Below are positions 1 through 5,910 of a stretch of 6,741 bases of DNA, one piece after another. Source of the DNA: JBQTIP01 sp052388025 (lineage in GTDB: Bacteria > Actinomycetota > UBA4738 > HRBIN12); the NCBI GenBank assembly GCA_052388025.1, contig JBQTIP010000096.1, forward strand, positions 1 to 6,741. The letters are read 5' to 3'. Within the stretch, counting starts at the first letter, position 1; the number at the start of each line of letters is the position of its first letter. The position numbers and the translations under genes were made by a program. The notes below the pieces were generated by a model, which was given only the letters and a program-made list of their open reading frames with translations, was not told where the DNA came from and searched no databases.

Positions 1-2419
1 GCCATATCTCGGGCAGCGAGCTGGGGTTGTGGTGCCACATCGTCGCGCCGGGGACCGAGATCGCGGGCGTGCCGAGCTTCGGCGCCAGCGTCATGTCCTC
101 CCCGTACCCGACATCGTCGTATCCGCCGGCCGCTAGGAAGGCTTCGCGCCGGACCGCCCGAAAGTTCGACCACGTTTCCGGGAAGCCCGGCGGGAAGACG
201 TGGCCGTCGGGGAACCCTCGGTTCAGCGTCCAGCAGGCGGCCCAAGGCTTCTCGGAGTTGGCCACCCACATGTCTTTCGTAAAGGTGCCAAGGATCTCCC
301 CATCCAGGATGGGCGCGGCGAGCCGCTCGATGCACACTGGGTCGAGCTCCAGGTCGGCGTCGACGAAGACCACGGCGTCGCCGCGTGCCGCGGCCGTCCC
401 GACGTTTCGCGCCCTGGCCGGCCCGCGGTGGGGGACCCGGATCACTCGCACGCCGCGGGTCTCCGCGATCTCGGCCGTGCGATCGCGGGAGCCGTCGTCC
501 ACGACGATCACCTCCAGCTCCCGGATGGTCTGCGCGAGGAGTGAGTCCAGGCAACGGGCGATCAGGCGCTCCTCGTCGTAAGCGGCGACCACGGCGGAGA
601 CGCGCGGGGAGTCGGTGCCCGCGGCCGAGACCGGCAGGATGGCGCCGCCCTCCGCGCGGTTCGGCTCTTCGAGGCCGAAGTACGCGCGGCGAAACGCGAG
701 CCGCCGAACCCAGACTGCCGCGACGACCAGCGGGAACGCGACGATCGTTCGCGGCAGGGAGCGGGGTCGGTGGCGAACCACGGCCCATGTCGCCCGCAGA
801 GCCAAAGCGAGCGGAATGAGCGGATTGCCTTCGATCCAGTGGCGGAAGTAGCGCACGAGCGGGCCCGTCCGGCAGAGGGAACCCGCGGCCGCACCCTGCT
901 CGCGCTGGGCGTCGCGAACCTCTCGCCAGGTCCGGGCGTTCAGGTGGCGCACCCTGATCGCGGGATCGAAGAAGACGGGCTCGCCGGAGGCCACGATGGC
1001 GTGGTTGTAGGCGGTGTCCTCCCCGGCGATGGTCTCCTCCGGGAACGGGCCGTACCGCTCCAGAACCTCACGCCGGTAGGAAAGGTGGAAGAGCGGACCC
1101 TGCCCCACGCCGCGACGGCGTTCGTTCCCGAGCTGGCCCCAGAACTTGGCCACGAACTGAGCCCAGCCGGGAATCGTCGACGGCTCGGCCGAGTCGATGA
1201 ACCCGCCGACGAGGCGGTGCCCCTGCCGATGGGCCTCCACCCGGCGCCGCAGCCAGTCGCGGTCGGGAACGCAGTCGGCGGCGAGGAACGCCACGATCGG
1301 GCCGCGGGCGCCGGAGATCCCCGCGTTCCGAGCGACCCCGGGCGACAGCCTGCTGCCACACCGCAACAAGCGGAACTCCGGGAAGCCGCGGCGGACGATG
1401 TCGGCGGTGGCATCCTCTCCCGACGCCACGACGATGACCTCGAACGGGCCGTCGAGATCCTGCCCCCGGAGGCCGGACAGGCAGCGGACGATCGTTTCTG
1501 GGGCGCGCCAGGCGGGCACGACGACCGTCGCGGCGAGAGCCTCGTCGCGACTGTCGACGACGGCGGCCGGCGGATCCGAGCGGATCTCGATCGTCGGGCG
1601 CAGGGATGGTCGTGGAACGCTGCGGGCACCGCGGCGGCCGGCTCGTTCATCGGTCTCTTCCTCGTTGAGGCGCCCGATCTGGTAGTCGAGTTCCGCCGCC
1701 GAGCGAGGGTGCTGCCGCCGCCACCTCGCCAAGGCGCGCCGAGGTACCCGCGCGCGCTCGCGGTACCAGGTCGCGAGGGCGCTGCTCCCGGCCATGGCCG
1801 ACAGGGCCGCGAGGAGCCACGGCTCCTGGTCGCGCGCACCGCACTCGACGAGCGCCCGGAACGCGCGTGGGTAGCCGACGGGGTTCGCGTGGAAGTGCTG
1901 CTCCACGGCCGTGAACAGGGTCGATCGGAACCCCGCGCGCATGAGGAGATAGGCGCTGGCCAGGCGCGCCGCCCGCCCGTTGCCGTCGGCGAACGGGTGG
2001 ATGATGAGCAGCTCGAGGTGCAAGCGGGCCGCCGCGAGGGCCGGCGGCTCCACGCCGTCCTGAGCGCGCTCAAGCGAGCGTTCGACGAGGGCCTGGAGCT
2101 CGTTCGGGCGCGGGTAGCCGATCCTCGGCCATGTCGGCGGTCCGACGCGCACGCCGCGGTAACGGAGCTCGCCACCGCCCTCGATGGCCTCCGCGTGGAT
2201 CCGGAGGAGGTGTTCGAGGTCGAGATCGCCTCCCTCGGGCGCCTCGGCGGCGAGCCGGTCGAAGGTCGCTGCCACCGCCGCACGCTCCTTCGGCGCGTCA
2301 CGGCCCTGGAGCTCCCGGCGGATCGGACCGCGCCAGCGGGCCGGGCGGGTGAACCTCGCGTCGATCACGGCACGGTGGAGCTCGATGGTGGTGAGCAGCT
2401 CGTCGATGCCGCCGGTCAT
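1..2419 (-). CDS. Fic-domain / tandem family-2 glycosyltransferase fusion protein (3' end beyond window)
   Basis: One uninterrupted minus-strand frame of at least 806 codons runs off the left edge. Seen: residues about 60-205 form a Fic domain with the complete motif HPFADGNGRAAR at 141-152 (catalytic H141, D145 for the metal, N147, R149 and R152). A basic linker spans about 206-295. A first GT-A/GT2 domain spans about 296-520 (TVVVPAW strand, ARNAG at 363-367, AADC at 380-383, GED at 466-468). A weakly hydrophobic segment spans about 530-575. A second GT2 domain starts at about 604 (VVDDGS at 639-644, ARARN at 668-672, DAD at 687-689, GYGED at 771-775). Known: Fic enzymes transfer AMP, or other phosphate-containing groups, to protein side chains; GT2 enzymes transfer sugars from nucleotide-sugars. 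The ATG at 2419 is chosen because it overlaps the upstream stop as ATGA, which suggests translational coupling. The usual inhibitory motif (S/T)xxxE(G/N) was not seen. Both activities and the fusion are inferred from sequence, and the substrate is unknown. The fusion could instead be two proteins if GT translation starts internally, for example at M209 (1795), which has no Shine-Dalgarno. Confidence 0.85.
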   Translation of the reverse strand, partial: MTGGIDELLTTIELHRAVIDARFTRPARWRGPIRRELQGRDAPKERAAVAATFDRLAAEAPEGGDLDLEHLLRIHAEAIEGGGELRYRGVRVGPPTWPRIGYPRPNELQALVERSLERAQDGVEPPALAAARLHLELLIIHPFADGNGRAARLASAYLLMRAGFRSTLFTAVEQHFHANPVGYPRAFRALVECGARDQEPWLLAALSAMAGSSALATWYRERARVPRRALARWRRQHPRSAAELDYQIGRLNEEETDERAGRRGARSVPRPSLRPTIEIRSDPPAAVVDSRDEALAATVVVPAWRAPETIVRCLSGLRGQDLDGPFEVIVVASGEDATADIVRRGFPEFRLLRCGSRLSPGVARNAGISGARGPIVAFLAADCVPDRDWLRRRVEAHRQGHRLVGGFIDSAEPSTIPGWAQFVAKFWGQLGNERRRGVGQGPLFHLSYRREVLERYGPFPEETIAGEDTAYNHAIVASGEPVFFDPAIRVRHLNARTWREVRDAQREQGAAAGSLCRTGPLVRYFRHWIEGNPLIPLALALRATWAVVRHRPRSLPRTIVAFPLVVAAVWVRRLAFRRAYFGLEEPNRAEGGAILPVSAAGTDSPRVSAVVAAYDEERLIARCLDSLLAQTIRELEVIVVDDGSRDRTAEIAETRGVRVIRVPHRGPARARNVGTAAARGDAVVFVDADLELDPVCIERLAAPILDGEILGTFTKDMWVANSEKPWAACWTLNRGFPDGHVFPPGFPETWSNFRAVRREAFLAAGGYDDVGYGEDMTLAPKLGTPAISVPGATMWHHNPSSLPEIW
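2416..2419 (-). promoter_or_regulatory. ATGA stop/start overlap coupling the coiled-coil gene to the Fic-GT gene
   Basis: On the minus strand the four bases ATGA hold both the Fic-GT start codon (2419-2417) and the TGA stop of the 761-aa gene (2418-2416). Such overlaps normally mean that a terminating ribosome re-initiates. An AAGGA stretch touches the ATG directly, too close to act as an ordinary ribosome site, which also favours coupling. Confidence 0.75.
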
Positions 2420-4701
2420 TCCTTGCCGGTGCCCGGCCAGTTCCAGTCGTACTCCGCGAAGTTCTTCCACGTCGCCGTGGCCTTCTTGGGGCACGGGGTA
2501 CAGTCGATCCGGACGGGCGCCACCTTCATGAGCTCAGCCAAAGCCGCGCCGTCGATGCGGAAGGACTCGTTCTCGTAGGCGCGACGTCCGATCGCGTTTC
2601 CGGCCCGATAGATCTGCTGAGAGATCGGCGAATCGAGGGATCCGTACGAGGCGAGCTCCGCCCCGTGTCCGCCGAGGTCCTGGATGTCCTCCGGCACACC
2701 GAAGTAGCCGGCGCAGATCCCGAAGATCAGGTCGTTCAACGTGTGGTCGACGACGCACCTACCGAGGAGTGTGACCGTGTTAACGCAACGCGGACAGGAC
2801 ATGCAGGGGTCCACGTTCTCGACCTTGAAGTCCATGAACAATCCGTTCGCGAGGAGGAAGGCGACGCCCGACCCCGGCGCCCACGTGATCGCCCAGCCGA
2901 CGTTCACCCGAAGCTTCCGCAGGATCTCGTTCAGCGCGTCGATGTAGATATCGGTCACGTCGGGTCCGCAGTTGCAGGGGCGGGAATCGGTGGGCGTGCG
3001 GCCGTCGATGACGTTCGGGGGCGGCTCCTCGCGCTTCGGGCCTCCGGCGATGCCCCCGCCGGCCGTCGGGGGGACGATCGGGGGCGGCCCGGGCGGAGTC
3101 TCGGGCGGCGGCGGTGTCTTTGGGATTTCGGGAGGCGGAGGCACCGTGGGAACCCCCGGCGGCGCACCAGCGGGACCCCCCGGCGGAGCTTCGCCGAGTC
3201 GCGGCCCGAACGGCGTCGGCGCCCCTTCCGACTGACGCTGCTCGCAGTCGTCGGCCGCCTTGCAGGCGCGATCGGCCTCCGCCTGGGCCTGCCGCGCGGC
3301 CTCCTCCGCCTCCTTCGCGGCCTCCTCCTGCGCGTCGGCGTCCTTGCAGATGGACTCCTCCAGCTCCTTGGCCTTCTCCAGGGCTTCCTTGGCGCCGGCG
3401 ATCCGCTTCTTCCGCCGCTCCACATCCTTCTTCCGGAGCTCCTGGAGGCGATCCCAGTCGCCGCTCTTCCGCCAGGCGTCCTCGAGTTGCTGGGGGGTGA
3501 TCTCGCCGCGCCGGTAGGCCTCGTAGGCCTCCCGGGCGTCCTCGCGCTCTAGGCGGAGGTCCTCGCTCGTGCGCCGCCTGCCCTCACTCTCCATCCACGA
3601 TTCGTCGTCGCGCTTGCGCTCGGCGTCGCGCTCGGCGGCGGCGAGAGCCCTCTCGGCGAGCTCGCGCGCCTTCTTCGCGGCGTCGCACTTGCTCTTCGCC
3701 TCGTTCGCCCTGCGGCGGGCCTCCGTTGCGCGGCCGGCGGCGTTCGCGGCGGCGATGCTCAGCTCGGCGCAGCGGTCCCGGAGCTCGTCGCAGTCCTCCT
3801 CCTCCGTGGCCGTCTCGGGCTCTGTGGTGGACGCCTCCGAGGTATCGATGGTCTCCACGTCCTCCTCGGGCTCCGCGACCTCCTCGGTCACCTCGACCGG
3901 CAGCTCGACGACCACACCCGGCGGCCCGCCGGGGTAGACGGGCTCTTGCGCCGCGCCCCCTGGATGGACCAGCTCGCCGGCGCCTCCCGGATGGACGAGC
4001 TCGCCCGCCCCGGTGACGCCCCCTTCCCGCCGGCCGGACACGAGGACGAAGACACCGATGACGATGACTACGCCTCCGGCCCCGAGGAGGACCAACCAGA
4101 TGACGGCCAAGCCGCCCTCCTCGCGCCCGACCACGATCGGCGGGCTCTCCGTCTCGACGGGCGGGCTCTCCGTCTCGACGGGCGGCGGCGGCTCCTCGCC
4201 CGTGAGGACGTCGCCTCGTGGGAGGTCGCCGGCGCTGCACTCGACCTCCTGAGACTGGACGTTGAACGAACCGCCCCGGACGATGGCGGTGGGTTTGAGG
4301 TTCACGGTTCGCTCGGCCCCGGTTGTGGGATCGATGAAGGCGATCTTGACCGGCGGGCTGGCCCGGTAGACGCCGAACGTGAAGATCCCGGACGCCCCGG
4401 ACAAGCGGCCGTCCTGGCCGACCTCGCCGAGCACGTCGAAGACCCGCCCGTCGGGGGCGACCAGGACGAGCCGCAGGACGGCGCCCACCGGGGCGCCGTC
4501 CACCGAGACCGCGATGATGACGATGCTCGGGGAGTCGATGGCCTCGCCGGTGAACGGATCCACGTACGGACCGGTGTGGTCCCAGCCGATGCACGCCGCC
4601 ACGACCCGCACCCTGGCGGCGGCCGCCGGCGTCGTTCCGAGCCCGAGCGCGAGCAGTCCCCCGATCAGGAGAGACCCAACGATGACCCGTGTCTTCCTCA
4701 T
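2416..4701 (-). CDS. Membrane-anchored coiled-coil protein with Cys-rich, polymorphic-toxin-like C-terminal domain
   Basis: 761 aa, of no family I can name over its full length. Seen in order: signal peptide or signal anchor 1-29 (basic start, hydrophobic core, AAAA before residue 30); ectodomain about 30-165 with two cysteines (C37, C155); a repeated VETESPP stalk at 175-188; membrane span about 198-223 followed by GRR; a repeated GELVHPGGA segment at 233-250; an acidic linker to about 303; long charged helices about 303-490 with a turn near 399-403; a proline-rich linker about 491-570; and a C-terminal domain 576-761 with nine cysteines, including CMSCPRC at 633-639 and CTPC at 734-737. Within it, residues about 620-705 (MDFK, then FGICAGYFGVPEDI, then GGHGAE, then DSP) resemble from memory the Ntox44/Bacterial toxin 44 pattern; no search was run. 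The ATG at 4701 is preferred over a TTG at 4719: it forms a TGATG overlap with the upstream stop, and CGGAGA lies 10 nt upstream. Its stop overlaps the Fic gene's start. By the positive-inside rule the helices and C-terminus would be cytoplasmic, which conflicts with possible disulfides in the helices. Confidence 0.85.
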   Translation of the reverse strand: MRKTRVIVGSLLIGGLLALGLGTTPAAAARVRVVAACIGWDHTGPYVDPFTGEAIDSPSIVIIAVSVDGAPVGAVLRLVLVAPDGRVFDVLGEVGQDGRLSGASGIFTFGVYRASPPVKIAFIDPTTGAERTVNLKPTAIVRGGSFNVQSQEVECSAGDLPRGDVLTGEEPPPPVETESPPVETESPPIVVGREEGGLAVIWLVLLGAGGVVIVIGVFVLVSGRREGGVTGAGELVHPGGAGELVHPGGAAQEPVYPGGPPGVVVELPVEVTEEVAEPEEDVETIDTSEASTTEPETATEEEDCDELRDRCAELSIAAANAAGRATEARRRANEAKSKCDAAKKARELAERALAAAERDAERKRDDESWMESEGRRRTSEDLRLEREDAREAYEAYRRGEITPQQLEDAWRKSGDWDRLQELRKKDVERRKKRIAGAKEALEKAKELEESICKDADAQEEAAKEAEEAARQAQAEADRACKAADDCEQRQSEGAPTPFGPRLGEAPPGGPAGAPPGVPTVPPPPEIPKTPPPPETPPGPPPIVPPTAGGGIAGGPKREEPPPNVIDGRTPTDSRPCNCGPDVTDIYIDALNEILRKLRVNVGWAITWAPGSGVAFLLANGLFMDFKVENVDPCMSCPRCVNTVTLLGRCVVDHTLNDLIFGICAGYFGVPEDIQDLGGHGAELASYGSLDSPISQQIYRAGNAIGRRAYENESFRIDGAALAELMKVAPVRIDCTPCPKKATATWKNFAEYDWNWPGTGKE
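3232..3795 (-). other. Long helical hairpin of the 761-aa protein with six mirror-placed cysteines
   Basis: Residues about 303-490 are almost wholly Ala, Glu, Lys, Arg and Asp, with few helix breakers until GEITPQQ at 399-405. That suggests two antiparallel helices of roughly 95 and 85 residues. Cysteines at 304, 311, 339 and at 452, 480, 486 are spaced 7 and 28 on the way out and 28 and 6 on the way back, so pairs 304/486, 311/480 and 339/452 face each other. Helix and pairing are predicted from sequence only. Confidence 0.6.
3955..4008 (-). repeat. 27-bp tandem duplication encoding GELVHPGGA
   Basis: Two near-identical 27-base units (3955-3981 and 3982-4008) lie on the other side of the membrane span of the 761-aa protein. 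A third, much diverged unit follows at about 3928-3954 (reading QEPVYPGGP). The role of the encoded segment is unknown. Confidence 0.85.
4139..4180 (-). repeat. 21-bp perfect tandem duplication encoding VETESPP
   Basis: Two identical 21-base copies (4139-4159 and 4160-4180) lie in the 761-aa gene, just before its membrane span. They encode repeated VETESPP residues, an extracellular juxtamembrane stalk. The Glu-Ser-Pro core is the same as in the stalk of the neighbouring 182-aa protein. Confidence 0.9.
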
Positions 4702-4703
4702 CA
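4699..4703 (-). promoter_or_regulatory. TGATG stop/start overlap coupling the 182-aa and 761-aa genes
   Basis: On the minus strand TGATG contains the TGA stop of the 182-aa gene (4703-4701) and the ATG of the 761-aa gene (4701-4699), sharing one base. CGGAGA at 4716-4711 is a plausible ribosome-binding site for the ATG, so initiation may be both coupled and independent. Confidence 0.7.
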
Positions 4704-5249
4704 CGCCGGCTCTCCGCAATCGGTGAACCAGCGGAGCTCGGTGCCCACGATGCCGAGGTGGATATCCCGCCTGCTCTTCTCCCCCTCTTGCTGGATGGTC
4801 GCGGTGACGGTCAGGACGTCGTCGACGTCGGTCTCGCTCCCGTCAACCGCCCACGCGTATGCGCTCGGTCCCTCGGAGGACCGGAAGACGAACTCCACGG
4901 ACGGGTCCGCGAAGTTGGCCAGGAAGGCCCGGCACTCACGCTTGCCGTAGAAGTCGATCACGACCGGGTGCAACCGAGCGAGGAGGAAGTCGGAGTCGCC
5001 CGTCTGGACTGCCTCGGTGAACGCGCTCAGGAACTGCTCGGGCGTCTCGACCGCCGGCGGCGATTCGGCGGCGTCGGGCGATTCGGCGGCGTCGGGCGAT
5101 TCGGTGGCGTCGGGCGATTCGGTCGCCGGCGGTGAGCCCGCTGTGTTCGGCGGTCCCTCACCGGAGTCGAGCACGACCCCGGCCACGCCGACGGTGGCCA
5201 GCGCCACCCCGACAACGATCAGCCCGATGCCAACGGTGTGCTTCCCCAC
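4701..5249 (-). CDS. Small membrane-anchored protein with ESP-repeat stalk and NTF2-like outer domain
   Basis: 182 aa. Seen: a hydrophobic segment at about residues 5-27 that looks like an uncleaved N-terminal anchor; a low-complexity stalk of six-residue repeats (ATESPD, AAESPD variants) at about 42-65; and a compact domain about 68-182 beginning ETPEQFLSAFTEAVQTGD. That beginning has the look of the NTF2-like/SnoaL fold, a family whose members are often catalytically silent binding modules. C106 (RECRAF) and C178 (FTDCG) are the only cysteines and could form a disulfide outside the cell. The GTG start at 5249 is chosen because GGAGGTGA lies directly upstream and the product then begins MGKHTVG, running straight into the anchor. 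A GTG at 5273 in the same frame would add eight residues but would place this ribosome site inside the gene. Its TGA overlaps the next gene's ATG by one base (TGATG), so the two are probably co-translated. The function is unknown; a sensor or partner role for the 761-aa protein is a guess. Confidence 0.8.
   Translation of the reverse strand: MGKHTVGIGLIVVGVALATVGVAGVVLDSGEGPPNTAGSPPATESPDATESPDAAESPDAAESPPAVETPEQFLSAFTEAVQTGDSDFLLARLHPVVIDFYGKRECRAFLANFADPSVEFVFRSSEGPSAYAWAVDGSETDVDDVLTVTATIQQEGEKSRRDIHLGIVGTELRWFTDCGEPA
5060..5131 (-). repeat. 18-bp tandem repeat, about four units, encoding the Glu-Ser-Pro stalk
   Basis: Units lie at 5060-5077, 5078-5095, 5096-5113 and a diverged 5114-5131. 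On the plus strand each reads close to GCGATTCGGCGGCGTCGG. The first two are identical and the third differs at one base. Because the unit is a multiple of three, copy-number change would lengthen or shorten the stalk (six residues per unit) without a frameshift. Confidence 0.9.
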
Positions 5250-5309
5250 CTCACCTCCGCGCGAAGGTGGCACATTGTGGCAGGGAAGGGTTGCCGCAGT
5301 AAAACCATC
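5250..5309 (-). promoter_or_regulatory. 60-nt spacer upstream of the three-gene unit with an imperfect palindrome
   Basis: This is the only place outside coding sequence where a dedicated promoter for the coupled unit could sit. It contains TGGCACATTGTGGCA at 5268-5282, an imperfect 15-base palindrome that also gives two GTGGCA copies 10 nt apart (5267 and 5277). The minus strand shows a weak -10-like CACAAT there, with no good -35. No rho-independent terminator is visible after tag, so read-through from tag is possible. Confidence 0.25.
5251..5258 (-). promoter_or_regulatory. Strong Shine-Dalgarno that decides the start of the 182-aa gene
   Basis: On the minus strand this reads GGAGGTGA, a full complement to the usual 3' end of 16S rRNA. 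It is followed by one base and then GTG at 5249. The GGAGG core is four bases from the start, slightly short but workable. It lies inside the longer alternative frame that begins with GTG at 5273, so the downstream start is more likely. Confidence 0.65.
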
Positions 5310-5876
5310 TCAGGAGACTTGCCGGTAGCGAAAGCACGCGACCTCGTGGTCGTTCGCCATGCCGGTCGCTTGCATGAAGGCGTAGCACGTCGTCGGCCCG
5401 ACGAACCGGAACCCTCGCCGCTTGAGGTCCTTGCTCATTGCCAGCGACTCGGCGGTTTCGGCCGGGAGCTCCGAGAGCGCTCCCCGGCGGTTGCGGATCG
5501 GTGCGCCGTCCACGAAGCGCCAGAGATACTCGGACAAGCTGCCGAACTCGACCTGGGTCTCGAGCACGCGGGCCGCATTGTTGATCGTCGACTCCACCTT
5601 GCCACGGTTGCGAACGATCGCCGGGTCCGCCAGCAGGCGCTCTACCTTCCTCGCGTCGAACCGGGCCACTTTCGCCGGGTCGAAGCCGGCGAACGCCCGC
5701 CGATAGCCCTCGCGCTTGTTCAGGATCGTCGACCAGGACAGGCCCGCCTGCGCGCCCTCCAGCGTGAGCATCTCGAACAGGTGGTGGTCGTCCCGGCTCG
5801 GCACGCCCCACTCCTCGTCGTGATAGGCGAGCATCAGCGGGTCGGCCCCTCTCGCCCACTCGCATCGCGTCGTCAT
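5310..5876 (-). CDS. tag: DNA-3-methyladenine glycosylase I
   Basis: 188 aa, matching the usual size of about 187 in E. coli Tag. The enzyme removes 3-methyladenine from alkylated DNA, the first step of base excision repair in the cytoplasm. Seen: the N-terminal MTTRCEW and YHDEEWG motifs; LFEMLTLEGAQAGLSW at 33-48, containing the conserved glutamate E40 and tryptophan W48 (counterparts of E38 and W46 in E. coli); RRGFRFVGPTTCYAFMQA at 153-170; and NDHEVAC near the C-terminus. The four zinc ligands known in E. coli Tag (C4, H17, H175, C179) correspond to C5, H19, H177 and C181, so the zinc snap looks intact. The ATG at 5876 is chosen because the family begins there; the same frame stays open to 6503, but that extension is antisense to the decarboxylase and has no Tag similarity. 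The gene diverges from the plus-strand decarboxylase across 34 nt, and the next minus-strand gene starts 60 nt downstream, so read-through transcription is possible. Confidence 0.97.
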   Translation of the reverse strand: MTTRCEWARGADPLMLAYHDEEWGVPSRDDHHLFEMLTLEGAQAGLSWSTILNKREGYRRAFAGFDPAKVARFDARKVERLLADPAIVRNRGKVESTINNAARVLETQVEFGSLSEYLWRFVDGAPIRNRRGALSELPAETAESLAMSKDLKRRGFRFVGPTTCYAFMQATGMANDHEVACFRYRQVS

Positions 5877-5910
5877 CGGCCCCCCCACCTTCCACGCTAC
5901 GCTGTCAAGC
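5877..5910. promoter_or_regulatory. 34-nt divergent intergenic region with overlapping candidate -10 elements
   Basis: On the plus strand TACGCT (5898-5903, TANNNT form) ends 7 nt before the ATG at 5911, the spacing expected if transcription starts at the start codon. On the minus strand TAGCGT (5899-5894) sits 17 nt before the tag ATG and overlaps the plus-strand element. No convincing -35 at proper distance was found for either. With -10 boxes sharing bases, the two promoters would compete. This rests on short motifs only. Confidence 0.35.

Noticed and set aside
940..2301. A 453-codon minus-strand frame rich in Arg and Ser
   Set aside because: It is an out-of-phase shadow of the Fic-GT frame, with low-complexity Arg/Ser/Pro translation and no motif. 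Only its internal ATG at 1650 was kept, as a caveat on the linker.
770..2578. A 602-codon plus-strand open frame
   Set aside because: It is the exact antisense, codon-aligned frame of the Fic-GT protein. In high-GC DNA such frames stay open by composition. Its translation shows no recognisable domain, whereas the minus strand shows three.
3584..4594. A 336-codon minus-strand frame, extremely Arg-rich
   Set aside because: It is an out-of-phase shadow of the 761-aa gene; its composition (mostly R, G, H, P) is typical of a shifted high-GC frame.
3946..4950. A 334-codon plus-strand frame, and similarly 2665-3552 and 5238-5996 on the plus strand
   Set aside because: They are antisense to genes with clear domains or translational coupling and show no family motifs of their own.
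5060..5131. CRISPR array
   Set aside because: The 18-bp units are directly adjacent with no spacers and encode a regular in-frame peptide repeat.
5250..5309. Rho-independent terminator after tag
   Set aside because: No GC-rich stem followed by a T run is visible on the minus strand in this gap.
5903..5908. TTGACA on the minus strand as a -35 box for tag
   Set aside because: At the normal 17-nt distance the sequence is GGGGGG. The only -10-like element (TAGCGT) is 3 nt away, so this hexamer is probably chance.
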